Assembly: GCF_035944375.1 (NCBI RefSeq)
Contig: NZ_DASZBE010000041.1
DNA length: 64,000 nucleotides
Direction: 5' to 3' (one strand)
Source of the DNA: Allobosea sp035944375
GTDB lineage: Bacteria; Pseudomonadota; Alphaproteobacteria; Rhizobiales; Beijerinckiaceae
In this document: positions 27,490-35,996 of the stretch, in pieces
How the letters are laid out: each line of letters starts with the position of its first letter
How positions within the stretch are numbered: the first letter of the stretch is position 1
Notes under the pieces: model-generated
The model's input: the letters and a program-made list of their open reading frames with translations, nothing else
Databases searched by the model: none
What the model was told of the DNA's origin: nothing
Position numbers and translations under genes: made by a program

Positions 27490-29100
27490 TCAGGGCGCGC
27501 GCATGAGGTCGGCCGCACGCTCGCCCACCATCATCGCGGGCGCATTGGTGTTGCCTGAGGGAATCGTCGGGAAGATCGAGGCATCGGCGACGCGCAGGCC
27601 TTCCAGTCCGTGGACCCGCAATTGCGGATCGACCACGGAGTCGGCGGGGTCGGGACCCATGCGGCAGGTGCCGCAAGGATGAAAGACCGAATAGGCCTGC
27701 TGGCGGATCGCCTGGAGCAGCGCCGCATCGTCGGCGCAGTGCGGGCCGGGCTTGATCTCACTCTCGATCAGGGCGGCGAAGGTCGGCGTCGCCGCCAGCC
27801 GGCGCAGGAAGCGGGCCCCGGCGAGGATGTCGACGACGTCGCGCGGGTCGGACAGATAATTCGGCGCGATCTCGGGCGCGACGCGCGGGTCGGGCGAGCG
27901 GATCGCGACATGGCCGCGGCTGTGGGGCCGGCAGGGCGAGACGCTGGTGCTGAAGCCAGGAAAAGGATCGGGCTTCATCAGCGCCCGCACGCCGGGCAGC
28001 GCCCGCTCATAGCTCAGCGGCGAGAAATAGAGCTGCATGTCGGGCCGGTCGAGATCGGGCCGCGTCTTCAGATAGCCACCGCCCTGGTTGACGCTGAGCG
28101 AGAGCGGGCCGCGTCGATGCAGCAGATAGGTCAGCGCCATGCCGATGCGGCCGGGCCAGGACAGGAGATCGTCGTTCAGGCTCGGATGCCGCGACCGGTA
28201 GACATGATCGTAGCAGAGGTGATCCTGCAGATGCCGGCCGACCGCCGGCAGCGCCTGCACGGTCGCGATGCCGTGCCTGGCCAGCATGTCCGGCGCGCCG
28301 ATGCCCGAGAGTTGCAGCAGTTGGGGCGAATTGATCGCGCCGGCGGCGACGACGATCTCGCTCTGGGCCCGGTAGCTCACGCGCTCCGCGCCGCGCCAGC
28401 CCTCGACCGCCACGGCGCGCGTCCCCTCGAACAGGATGCGCGAGACGAGGATGCCGGTTTCGACCTTGACGCGCCCGCTCCGGCGGGCCGGGTGCAGATA
28501 GGCGCGGGCCGCGGATTCGCGCAGGCCGCCGCGTGTGGTGATCTGGTAGATGCCGGCGCCTTCACTGGTTTCGCCGTTCAGGTCCGGGTTGAAGGGCAGT
28601 CCGGCTTCCTGAGCCGCCTGGACGAAGAGCGGCGTCAGGGGATGCACGGCCTGCGAGATGTCCTCGACATGCAGCGGGCCGCCGGCACCATGCCAGGCCG
28701 AGGCGCCCAGCGCATGGTCCTCCATGCGGCGATAGGTGGCGAGCACGTCGCGCCAGCCCCAGCCGGGATTGCCCTGGCGCTCCCAGCCGTCGAAATCCTC
28801 GGCCTGGCCGCGCATATAGACCATCGCGTTGATCGCCGAGGAGCCGCCGACCACCTTCCCGCGTGGCTGGTAGATTTCCCGCCCGGCCAGGCCGGGCTGG
28901 CGTTCCGTCCGGTACATCCAGTTGAGGCGCGGGTGGTAGAAGGTCTTGCCGTAGCCGATCGGCAGGTGGAGCCACGGGTTCAGGTCGCGCGGCCCGGCCT
29001 CCAGCACAAGGATGCGGTCGCGCCCAGACAGAGCCAGACGCCCGGCCAGCGCACAACCGGCCGAACCGGCGCCGATGACGATGACGTCCCACTCCTCCAA
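27490..29100 (-). CDS. GMC-family FAD oxidoreductase (choline dehydrogenase-like)
   Basis: The frame reaches a GTG at 29190, but I place the start at the TTG at 29100: it is preceded by AGGGAGC, and the protein then begins MEEWDVIVIGAGSAGCALAGRL, the family's standard opening. The longer version would run through a conserved regulatory element (29152-29201). The FAD motif is followed by GGSSAINAMVYMRGQAEDFDGW, and the C-terminal HPCGTCRMG and SGNTNAPAMMVGERAAD carry the catalytic His and Asn. About 536 residues. It oxidises an alcohol or choline-like substrate; the exact one cannot be read from sequence. Confidence 0.88.
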   Translation of the reverse strand: MEEWDVIVIGAGSAGCALAGRLALSGRDRILVLEAGPRDLNPWLHLPIGYGKTFYHPRLNWMYRTERQPGLAGREIYQPRGKVVGGSSAINAMVYMRGQAEDFDGWERQGNPGWGWRDVLATYRRMEDHALGASAWHGAGGPLHVEDISQAVHPLTPLFVQAAQEAGLPFNPDLNGETSEGAGIYQITTRGGLRESAARAYLHPARRSGRVKVETGILVSRILFEGTRAVAVEGWRGAERVSYRAQSEIVVAAGAINSPQLLQLSGIGAPDMLARHGIATVQALPAVGRHLQDHLCYDHVYRSRHPSLNDDLLSWPGRIGMALTYLLHRRGPLSLSVNQGGGYLKTRPDLDRPDMQLYFSPLSYERALPGVRALMKPDPFPGFSTSVSPCRPHSRGHVAIRSPDPRVAPEIAPNYLSDPRDVVDILAGARFLRRLAATPTFAALIESEIKPGPHCADDAALLQAIRQQAYSVFHPCGTCRMGPDPADSVVDPQLRVHGLEGLRVADASIFPTIPSGNTNAPAMMVGERAADLMRAP

Positions 29101-29151
29101 GGCAAGCTCCCTGCCGGCTTCGATCGTTTGCAGCGTACAGGCTGTAGGGTG

Positions 29152-29201
29152 AATTGGGCTCGTCACGAAGGGCCGTTCTGTGCGGCGCACCAGTCCAATT
29201 T
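29152..29201 (-). promoter_or_regulatory. Regulatory element, copy C (before the GMC gene)
   Basis: On the minus strand this reads AATTGG, a 13-base gap, ACAGAACGGCCCTT, a 6-base gap, GAGCCCAATT. It matches the two plus-strand copies at 30722-30770 and 34767-34815 at most positions of the three blocks, with one extra spacer base. It ends about 52 bases before the TTG start of the GMC gene. Probable binding site of the MocR-type regulator encoded upstream. Confidence 0.6.
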
Positions 29202-29211
29202 CGGTCGCGGT

Positions 29212-30696
29212 TTAGCGCGCCGCGAGATCGTCGACCGCCTGCCGCAGGCCCAGGACACCGGCCAGGATCTGCGCTTGCGTGAAGCCGCTGAAGCCGAGGA
29301 CGAGGCCGTCGCGCGCAACCGGCTCCAGGCCGAAGCGGCTGATCGGCGCGACCGTGATGCCCCGTTCCGCGGCGGCTCGTGTCAGGGCCACGGCGTCGAG
29401 CCCGTCGCGCAGATAGGCGATGGTGTGCATGCCGGTATGGGTCGGAACGACGTCGAGATCTCGGGCCAAATGCGTGGTGGCCGCCTCCAGCAGCGCCTGA
29501 TGCCGCTCCTGGTAAAGCTTGCGCATGCGCCGGACATGGGTGGCGAAATGGCCCTCGACGATGAAGTCGGCGACGATGCCCTGCAGCGCGGTCGGCACGC
29601 CCGGCGAATAGGCGTCGAGGCAGATGCCGATCTGCCCGGCGAGTTGCGGCGGCGCGACCAGGAAGCCCAGGCGCAGCGACGGGAACAGCGTCTTCGAGAA
29701 GGTGCCGACATAGATCACCCGACCGGTGAGGTCGATGCTGGTCAGCGTCGCCATCGGCGCGCCCTGGAAGCAGAATTCGCCGTCCCAGTCGTCCTCGATG
29801 ATCCAGGCCGCGCTCGCCTGGGCCGCTTCGAGCAAAGCGAGGCGGCGTTCGAGACTCATCTTGGCGCCGAGCGGCTGCTGATGGGCGGGGGTGACGAAGG
29901 CGAGCTTGAAGTCCGGCGCGCGGCGCAGCCCTTCCTCGACGACGAGCCCGGACTCGTCGACCGGGACCGGCACGATGTCGGCCCCCGACAGGATCAGGCT
30001 GTTGCGGGCGCCGATCGCGCCGGGGTTCTCGAACCAGACCTTGTCGCCCGGGTTGATCAACGTCGCCGCGAGGAGCTGGAAGGCCTGTTGGGCGCCTGCG
30101 ACGATGAAGATCTGCTGCCATTCGCAGGCGATGCCCCGGTTGAGGCGCAGATGGGCGGCGATCGCCTGCCGCAGCACCGCTTCGCCATGGGGGTCGGGAT
30201 AGCCCAGCACCTGCTGGCGCGCCCTGCGCCAGTGCCGGCCGGACAGCTTGGCCCATTGCGCCATCGGGAAGGCATCGAAGGCGGGCATCGCCGTGGTGAA
30301 GGCGCGCGGCTGGTGCGGCAGGCGCGCGCCGAACAGCTTCGAGGCGGAGTCCATCGCCTGAGCCAGCCGCACCTTCGCCGTCGGCACGGCCACCGCGGCG
30401 GCGGCCGGCGCCGGCCGCTCGCTCGCCAGCGCCTGGCTGACATAGGTGCCGGCGCCGACACGCGTCTCGACCAGCCCCTCAGCCGCGAGCCGTTCGAAGC
30501 TCTCGACGATCGTGGTGCGGGCGACACCGAACTCCTTCGCCAGCGTGCGTGTCGCCGGCAGGCGCTCGCCCACCTTGAGCGCGCCGCTCAGGATCAGCTC
30601 GCGCAGGCCCACGCAGATCTGCACGCTCAGCCCATGCGTCCCCTCCCGGTCCAGCACGATCGACTGCAGCAGGACGCCTTCCTCGCGCTTGACCAT
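29212..30696 (-). CDS. MocR-family transcriptional regulator (GntR HTH + aminotransferase fold)
   Basis: 494 residues. A GntR-type winged helix-turn-helix spans about 22-88 (LRELILSGALKVGERLPATRTLAKEFGVARTTIVESFERLAAEGLVETRVGAGTYV). A class-I aminotransferase-like domain follows from about 115, with YPDPHGEAVLRQAIAAHLRLNRG, EDDWDGEF and the PLP-binding lysine Lys335 in GTFSKTLFPSLRLG. Such regulators sense amines or PLP adducts. It is divergent from the enolase/aldehyde dehydrogenase/oxidase genes and upstream of the GMC gene, and conserved elements lie at all three promoters. It is the likely local regulator of this block. Confidence 0.9.
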   Translation of the reverse strand: MVKREEGVLLQSIVLDREGTHGLSVQICVGLRELILSGALKVGERLPATRTLAKEFGVARTTIVESFERLAAEGLVETRVGAGTYVSQALASERPAPAAAAVAVPTAKVRLAQAMDSASKLFGARLPHQPRAFTTAMPAFDAFPMAQWAKLSGRHWRRARQQVLGYPDPHGEAVLRQAIAAHLRLNRGIACEWQQIFIVAGAQQAFQLLAATLINPGDKVWFENPGAIGARNSLILSGADIVPVPVDESGLVVEEGLRRAPDFKLAFVTPAHQQPLGAKMSLERRLALLEAAQASAAWIIEDDWDGEFCFQGAPMATLTSIDLTGRVIYVGTFSKTLFPSLRLGFLVAPPQLAGQIGICLDAYSPGVPTALQGIVADFIVEGHFATHVRRMRKLYQERHQALLEAATTHLARDLDVVPTHTGMHTIAYLRDGLDAVALTRAAAERGITVAPISRFGLEPVARDGLVLGFSGFTQAQILAGVLGLRQAVDDLAAR

Positions 30697-30721
30697 GCCG
30701 GCTCCGGTGGGCGCGCCCTGA

Positions 30722-30770
30722 GGATTGGACTGCCGCTTTGATCAGAATGGACCTTGGGTTCAGTCCAATT
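30722..30770 (+). promoter_or_regulatory. Regulatory element, copy A (MocR/enolase divergent promoter)
   Basis: A 49-bp element: GGATTGG, 13 bases, TCAGAATGGACCTT, 5 bases, CAGTCCAATT. The ends form an inverted repeat, ATTGGACTG (30724-30732) with CAGTCCAAT (30761-30769), and the centre holds a third ATGGACC half-site. It lies between the regulator start (30696, minus) and the enolase gene start (30841, plus), so it could serve both. Confidence 0.75.
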
Positions 30771-30840
30771 CAAGCCCCCTCTCCGGACATGCCGGAGGCC
30801 GCAATCGCGCGGCACCGCGGCGTCAGCATTGGCAGTGGCT

Positions 30841-31947
30841 ATGAAGATCACGCGGCTCGAAAGCTTCACCACGACCGACGTCGGGTTTGTCCGCGTGACC
30901 TGCGAGGATGGCAGCCAGGGCTGGGGGCAGCTCTCCCCCTACAATGCCGACATCACCGCCACCGTCTTCCACCGCCAGGTCGCGCGCTGGGCGATCGGCG
31001 AGGATGCCCTGGCCATCGACGAGCTCGTCGCCACGATCGGCGAGCGCGAGCACAAGTTCCCAGGCTCCTATCTCTGCCGCGCCCTGACCGGGCTCGACAC
31101 GGCCTTGTGGGACTGGCGCGGGCGCAAGGAGCGCAAAAGCGTCTGCGAACTGCTCGGCGGCACGCCGCGGCCGTTCCCGGTCTACGCCTCCAGCATGAAG
31201 CGCGGCGAGATCACGCCGGAGGCGGAGGCGCAGCGTCTCGCCCGCCTGCGCGACGCCCATGGCTTCCGCGCCTTCAAGTTCCGGGTCGGGCGCGAATGCG
31301 GCCGCGACCGGGACGAATGGCCGGGCCGCACCGACGCCATCGTCCCGCAGGTGCGCGCGGCGCTGGGGTGGGACGCGACGCTGCTGGTCGACGCCAACAG
31401 CGGCTATTCGCCGGCCAGGGCGATCGCGGTCGGCCGCATGCTGCAGGACCATGGCGTCGTGCATTTCGAGGAGCCCTGCCCCTATTGGGAACATGCCTGG
31501 ACGCGTGAGGTCCGCGAGGCGCTCGATCTCGACGTGACCGGCGGCGAGCAGGACTGCGACCTCGCGGTGTGGCGGGCGATGATCGAGGGCTGCGTCGTCG
31601 ACGTGGTGCAACCCGACATCTGCTATATCGGCGGTGTCGGGCGCATGCTGACCGTGGCGCGCTGGGCGGCAGAGGCGGGCCTGCCGGTGACGCCGCATTC
31701 GGCCAACCAGTCCATGGTGACGGTCTTCACGCTGCATGTCATGGGCGCGCTCGCCAATGCCGGGCCCTATGTCGAGTTCTCGATCGAGGGGCCCGACTAT
31801 TATCCCTGGGAGCAGGGCCTGCTGCGAAACCCGCCCAAGGCCAGGGACGGCATGGTCGCGATTCCCTCCGAGCCCGGCTGGGGCGTCGAGATCGAGCCGT
31901 CCTGGCTCGAGCGGGCCGACTACCAGGTGACCGAGGTCGCAAAGTGA
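30841..31947 (+). CDS. Enolase-superfamily enzyme, mandelate racemase subgroup
   Basis: From the ATG at 30841 (MKITRLESF) the protein is 368 residues; the frame extends to 30754 but overlaps the regulatory element. Mandelate-racemase subgroup residues are visible: Lys146-x-Arg148 on the second strand (AFKFRVG), metal ligands Asp184 (VDANS), Glu210 (FEEP) and Glu236 (GGEQ), and the Asp259/His286 dyad (QPDI; TPHSANQS). The reaction begins by abstracting a proton next to a carboxylate, giving racemisation or dehydration. The Arg in place of the second Lys narrows it but does not identify the substrate. It overlaps the aldehyde dehydrogenase gene by GTGA. Confidence 0.88.
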   Translation: MKITRLESFTTTDVGFVRVTCEDGSQGWGQLSPYNADITATVFHRQVARWAIGEDALAIDELVATIGEREHKFPGSYLCRALTGLDTALWDWRGRKERKSVCELLGGTPRPFPVYASSMKRGEITPEAEAQRLARLRDAHGFRAFKFRVGRECGRDRDEWPGRTDAIVPQVRAALGWDATLLVDANSGYSPARAIAVGRMLQDHGVVHFEEPCPYWEHAWTREVREALDLDVTGGEQDCDLAVWRAMIEGCVVDVVQPDICYIGGVGRMLTVARWAAEAGLPVTPHSANQSMVTVFTLHVMGALANAGPYVEFSIEGPDYYPWEQGLLRNPPKARDGMVAIPSEPGWGVEIEPSWLERADYQVTEVAK

Positions 31948-33437
31948 GCGTCGACCGGGCTGAACTGGTCGCGGAGGCGCGGCGGAGCGGCACGCTGGCG
32001 GGGCTGCCGTCCGAGCATTTCATCGACGGGCGCTTCGTGGCCTCGATCTCGGGCGCGAAGATGGAGAGCTTCGACCCCGGCCGCGGGGTGCCGTTTGCGA
32101 CTTTCGCTGCCGGTTCTGCCGAGGATGTCGCGCGGGCGGTGGCGGCGGCGCGGGCGGCCTTGTCGGGGCCCTGGTCACGTCTGATGCCGGCGGCGCGGGG
32201 CGAGATCCTGATGCGGGCGAGCCACCTCCTGCGCGAGCGGGCCGCGCGCTTCGCCATCGTCGAGACGCTCGATTCCGGCAAGCTGCTGGCCGAATCCGAG
32301 GGCGATGTCGGGGGCGTCGTCCGCTGCCTCGCCTATTACGCGGGGGCCGCCGACAAGCTGCAGGGCGACAGCGTGCCGCTCGGGCCGGACCATCTCGGCG
32401 TGACGATCGAGGAGCCGGTCGGCGTAGTCGCGCAGATCGTGCCCTGGAACTATCCGCTTTCGACTGCGGCCCGCGGCATCGCGCCGGCGCTGGCCGCCGG
32501 CTGCACGCTCGTCGTCAAGCCGGCCGAGCAGACGCCGTTCACGACGCTGATGCTGGCGGAGTTGCTGCACGAGGCGGGGCTACCGGCGGGCGTTCTCAAC
32601 GTCGTCGCCGGAACGGGTTCGGAGGCCGGCACCGCGCTCGTCGGCCATCCGGGCATCGACCACATCACCTTCACCGGCTCGGTCGCGACCGGCCAGCGTG
32701 TGATGCGGGCGGCGGCCGAGCATGTGACGCGGCTGCAGCTCGAACTCGGCGGCAAGTCGCCGGTCGTGCTGATGGCCGACTGCGAGATCGAGGCGGCCAT
32801 CGAGGGCGTGATCGGCGCGATCTACGAGAATGCCGGCCAGATCTGCTCGGCCGGCTCCCGGCTGATCGTGGAGGAGGCGATCGCGCAGGAGGTGCTCGAC
32901 CGGCTCGTCGCGCGCGTCGAGACCATGACGCTCGGGCACGGCCTGAGCGAGGCGCAGATCGGGCCGATCAATTCGCCCCTGCAGCTGGCGCGAATAGACG
33001 CCCATGTCGAACGGGCGCGCGCCGTCGGCAACCATATCCTGACCGGTGGCGGCATCGTTCCCGACGCCGAGTGCGGCGGGGGCTGGTTCTACCGGCCGAC
33101 CATCATCCTCGCTGATGGCCTCGACGATCCGCCGGTCCAGGAGGAGATCTTCGGGCCGGTCCTGACCGTCCAGATCGTCAGAGGGCTGGACGAGGCGATC
33201 GTCGCCGCCAATGCGACGGCCTATGCCCTCGTCGCCGGCATCTACACGCGCGACCATGCCAGCGCCTGGCGCTTCGCACGGGCGGTCGATGCGGGCCAGG
33301 TCTACATCAACGAGTTCTTCGCCGGCGGCGTCGCGATGCCCTTCGGCGGCAACCGGAAATCCGGTTTCGGCCGGGCCAAGGGCATGGCGGGCTTGCGCAG
33401 CTACTGCAAGCTCAAGAGTGTGGTGGCGCGGCTCTGA
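31944..33437 (+). CDS. NAD(P)-dependent aldehyde dehydrogenase
   Basis: The GTG at 31944 overlaps the enolase stop (GTGA), giving 497 residues. Catalytic features of the ALDH superfamily are complete: PWNYP with Asn169, Lys192 in VVKPAEQTP, TFTGSVATG, Glu267 in LELGGKSP, Cys301 in NAGQICSAGSRL, and EEIFGPVLTVQ. It oxidises an aldehyde to an acid in the cytoplasm, most like betaine- or aminoaldehyde dehydrogenases by overall look. With the GMC alcohol oxidase and the flavin amine oxidase next to it, it would complete an alcohol/amine-to-aldehyde-to-acid route. The substrate is inferred, not seen. Confidence 0.92.
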   Translation: MSVDRAELVAEARRSGTLAGLPSEHFIDGRFVASISGAKMESFDPGRGVPFATFAAGSAEDVARAVAAARAALSGPWSRLMPAARGEILMRASHLLRERAARFAIVETLDSGKLLAESEGDVGGVVRCLAYYAGAADKLQGDSVPLGPDHLGVTIEEPVGVVAQIVPWNYPLSTAARGIAPALAAGCTLVVKPAEQTPFTTLMLAELLHEAGLPAGVLNVVAGTGSEAGTALVGHPGIDHITFTGSVATGQRVMRAAAEHVTRLQLELGGKSPVVLMADCEIEAAIEGVIGAIYENAGQICSAGSRLIVEEAIAQEVLDRLVARVETMTLGHGLSEAQIGPINSPLQLARIDAHVERARAVGNHILTGGGIVPDAECGGGWFYRPTIILADGLDDPPVQEEIFGPVLTVQIVRGLDEAIVAANATAYALVAGIYTRDHASAWRFARAVDAGQVYINEFFAGGVAMPFGGNRKSGFGRAKGMAGLRSYCKLKSVVARL

Positions 33438-33460
33438 TCGGGCCGGGAGGACACGACGGC

Positions 33461-34759
33461 ATGTCGAGCGATTTGTTCAGCGCCGATTTCAAGGCGGCGC
33501 CCTATTGGTGGGATGGCGTGCCGCGCCCCGATCTGCCGGCGTCGGACCCGCCCCGGCAGGTCGATGTCGTCATCGTCGGCTCGGGCTACACCGGTCTCCA
33601 GGCGGCACTGCAGATTGCGCGCGGCGGCCGCAGCACGGTGGTGCTCGACGCCGAGGCTGCCGGCTTCGGCTGCAGCACGCGCAATGGCGGCCAGATCTCG
33701 ACCAGCATCAAGCCGGGCCTTGCGGAACTGACCCGCCGCCATGGCGAGGCCAGGGCGGTCGCGATCCTGAAGGAGGGCCGTCGTTCGCTGACATGGCTCG
33801 GCGAATTCGTTCGCGAAGAGGGCATCGACTGCGATTTCGGCGTGGTCGGGCGTTTCCATGCCGCCCATTCGCCGGGGCAGTATGAGGAACTGGCGCGTAC
33901 CGTCGCGAACCAGCCGAAGGGTCTCGAGGTCGCCTGCCACATCGTGCCGCGGGCCGAGCAGCACAGCGAGATCGGCTCGGACCTCTATCATGGCGGCGCG
34001 ATCTTCGCCGAGCACGCCTCGATCGACCCGGCGCGCTACCATCAGGGGCTGCTGGAGCGCGTCCTGGCCGCCGGGGCGCAGCTGGTGCCGTTTTGCCCGG
34101 CGACGGCGATCGCGTGCTCCGGCCAGGGATTTCGAGTCGAGACTCCGCGCGGGACCATCGCCGCGCGCGACGTCGTCATCGCCACCAACGGCTATACCGG
34201 CCCGTTCACCGGCTGGATGCGCCGCCGTGTCATCCCGATCGGCAGCTATGTGATCGCGACCGAGGCGCTCGACCCGGCCCTCGTGGACAAGCTCATTCCG
34301 CGCAACCGCATCGTCAGCGACACCCGCAAGGTCGTCTATTACTACCGCGCCTCGCCCGATCGCCGCCGCATCCTGTTCGGCGGGCGCGTCTCGCTCAGCG
34401 AGACCGACCCGCGCCGCAGCGGGCCGAAGCTGCATGCCGACCTCGCCGGGATCTTTCCTGAACTGGCGACAACCCGCATCAGCCATTCCTGGTGCGGCTT
34501 CGTCGCCTACACCTTCGACGAGCTGGCGCATATCGGCCGCCATGACGGCATGCACTACGCGATGGGCTATTGCGGCTCGGGGGTGGGCATGGCGAGCTAT
34601 CTCGGCATGCGGCTGGGCCAGCAGGTGCTCGGCCTGGCAGAGGGAGCGACCGCCTTCGACGATCTGCCGTTCCAGACGCGGCCATTCTACAGCGGCAACC
34701 CCTGGTTTCTGGCGCCATCCGTGCTGTTCTACCGCTGGCGCGACCGGCTGGCGCGATGA
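33461..34759 (+). CDS. FAD-dependent amine/amino-acid oxidoreductase (DadA-like)
   Basis: 432 residues. The N-terminal FAD-binding motif VVIVGSGYTGLQAALQIA sits at about 35-52, followed by the DAO-family segment AAGFGCSTRNGGQISTSIKPG. The C-terminal DAO block ends SHSWCGFVAYTFDELAHIG...MGYCGSGVGMASYLGMRLGQQVLG. PuuB/gamma-glutamylputrescine oxidoreductase-like proteins start with a similar PYWWDGVPRP stretch, which fits the polyamine-type ABC transporter that follows. It starts 24 bases after the aldehyde dehydrogenase, in the same operon. Confidence 0.87.
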   Translation: MSSDLFSADFKAAPYWWDGVPRPDLPASDPPRQVDVVIVGSGYTGLQAALQIARGGRSTVVLDAEAAGFGCSTRNGGQISTSIKPGLAELTRRHGEARAVAILKEGRRSLTWLGEFVREEGIDCDFGVVGRFHAAHSPGQYEELARTVANQPKGLEVACHIVPRAEQHSEIGSDLYHGGAIFAEHASIDPARYHQGLLERVLAAGAQLVPFCPATAIACSGQGFRVETPRGTIAARDVVIATNGYTGPFTGWMRRRVIPIGSYVIATEALDPALVDKLIPRNRIVSDTRKVVYYYRASPDRRRILFGGRVSLSETDPRRSGPKLHADLAGIFPELATTRISHSWCGFVAYTFDELAHIGRHDGMHYAMGYCGSGVGMASYLGMRLGQQVLGLAEGATAFDDLPFQTRPFYSGNPWFLAPSVLFYRWRDRLAR

Positions 34760-34766
34760 CCGGGCC

Positions 34767-34815
34767 GGATTGGCCTTCCCGAATTCTCAGAATGGACCTT
34801 ATGGGCAGACCAATT
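34767..34815 (+). promoter_or_regulatory. Regulatory element, copy B (before the potD-like gene)
   Basis: A 49-bp copy: GGATTGG, 13 bases, TCAGAATGGACCTT, 5 bases, CAGACCAATT. The three blocks and both gaps are the same as copy A at 30722-30770, with one base different (A for T in the last block). It lies between the oxidase stop (34759) and the binding-protein start (34912), so the transporter operon probably has its own promoter under the same regulator. Confidence 0.75.
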
Positions 34816-34911
34816 CCAACAAACTCTCCAGCGTGACAGAGGTGGGACGGGGCGCCGCGGCGACCTTCCGACCGCCGCTGCAACTGTGTCGTTCAGATCA
34901 GGAGACATGAC

Positions 34912-35964
34912 ATGCCCCAGCCGATCCTGCCGTCGCGATCGACCCTCGTCCTTCTCCTCAGCCTGGCCGGCGCGATGCCGGCCTTCGCCCAGGAACTCAC
35001 CGTCGTTTCCTTCGGCGGCTCCTACCAGGAGGCGCAGAGCAAGGCGCTGTTCGTCCCCGCCGCCAAGAAGCTCGGCATCAAGCTCAAGGAAGAGACCTAT
35101 AGCGGCATCGCCGATCTGCGCCTCAAGGTGAAGGCCGGCGCCGTGACCTGGGACATCGTCGCCAGCGGCTCGGGCAGCGCGGCGCGCGCCGGCGCCGAGG
35201 GCATCCTCGAGAAACTGGACTACACGATCATCGACACCTCGAACTTCATTCCGGGCACGGCGCAGGAGCATTGCGTCGGCGGCGACGTGTTCTCGACGGT
35301 GCTGGCCTGGAACACCAAGACCTATGGTCAGAACGGGCCACAGAGCTGGGCCGATTTCTGGGACGTGAAGAAGTTTCCCGGCAAGCGCTCCTACCGCAAG
35401 GGCGTCGCCGGTTCGCTCGAGCCGGCCCTGATGGCCGACGGCGTGCCGCCGGAGAAGGTCTATGAAGTTCTGTCGCAGCCCGGCGGCATCGATCGCGCGA
35501 TCAAGAAGATCCGCGAGCTGAAACCCCATGTCGCGGTGTGGTGGGCGTCCGGCGCCCAGCACGCCCAGCTCATGAAGGACGGCGAGGTCGACATGATCAC
35601 CGGCTGGAACGGGCGTTTCGACGTCGCCGCCAAGGACGGGGCGAAAGTCGCCTACACCTTCAACCAGGGCCTGCTCGACTATGACTGCTACGGCATCGCC
35701 AAGGGCGCGCCGAACAAGGATCTGGCGATGAAGTTCCTCGCCGAGATCAGCAAGCCGGAATATCAGGCCGAGTTCACCAAATACATCACCTACGGCCCGA
35801 CCAACAAGAAAGCCTACGATCTCGGCCTGATCGAGGCGGCCTATGCCAAGACCCTGCCGTCTCATCCCGACAATGCCGCCAAGCAACTGCCGATCGACCT
35901 CGCCTGGTACACCAAGTTCGAGGCGCAGGCTTCGGCCGCCTACCAGAACATGCTGACCGAATGA
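34912..35964 (+). CDS. ABC transporter substrate-binding protein, spermidine/putrescine type
   Basis: 350 residues with a Sec signal peptide (about 1-26, ending MPAFAQ). The mature protein is a family-8 solute-binding protein: ELTVVSFGGSYQEAQSKALFVPAAKKLGIKL, WDIVASGSGSAARAG, WADFWDVKKFPGKRSYRKG, and a conserved tail LPIDLAWYTKFEAQASAAYQNML. It would deliver a polyamine, betaine or similar cation from the periplasm to the permease. The three following genes complete the importer. The stop overlaps the next frame by ATGA. Confidence 0.9.
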   Translation: MPQPILPSRSTLVLLLSLAGAMPAFAQELTVVSFGGSYQEAQSKALFVPAAKKLGIKLKEETYSGIADLRLKVKAGAVTWDIVASGSGSAARAGAEGILEKLDYTIIDTSNFIPGTAQEHCVGGDVFSTVLAWNTKTYGQNGPQSWADFWDVKKFPGKRSYRKGVAGSLEPALMADGVPPEKVYEVLSQPGGIDRAIKKIRELKPHVAVWWASGAQHAQLMKDGEVDMITGWNGRFDVAAKDGAKVAYTFNQGLLDYDCYGIAKGAPNKDLAMKFLAEISKPEYQAEFTKYITYGPTNKKAYDLGLIEAAYAKTLPSHPDNAAKQLPIDLAWYTKFEAQASAAYQNMLTE

Positions 35965-35996
35965 GGCAGGCGGCCGATCAAGGGGAGCCGATGGCG

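Noticed and set aside
27610..30741. Open frame of 1043 codons on the plus strand opposite the GMC and MocR genes
   Set aside because: Shadow frame of GC-rich coding DNA; no recognisable domain, composition typical of noise.
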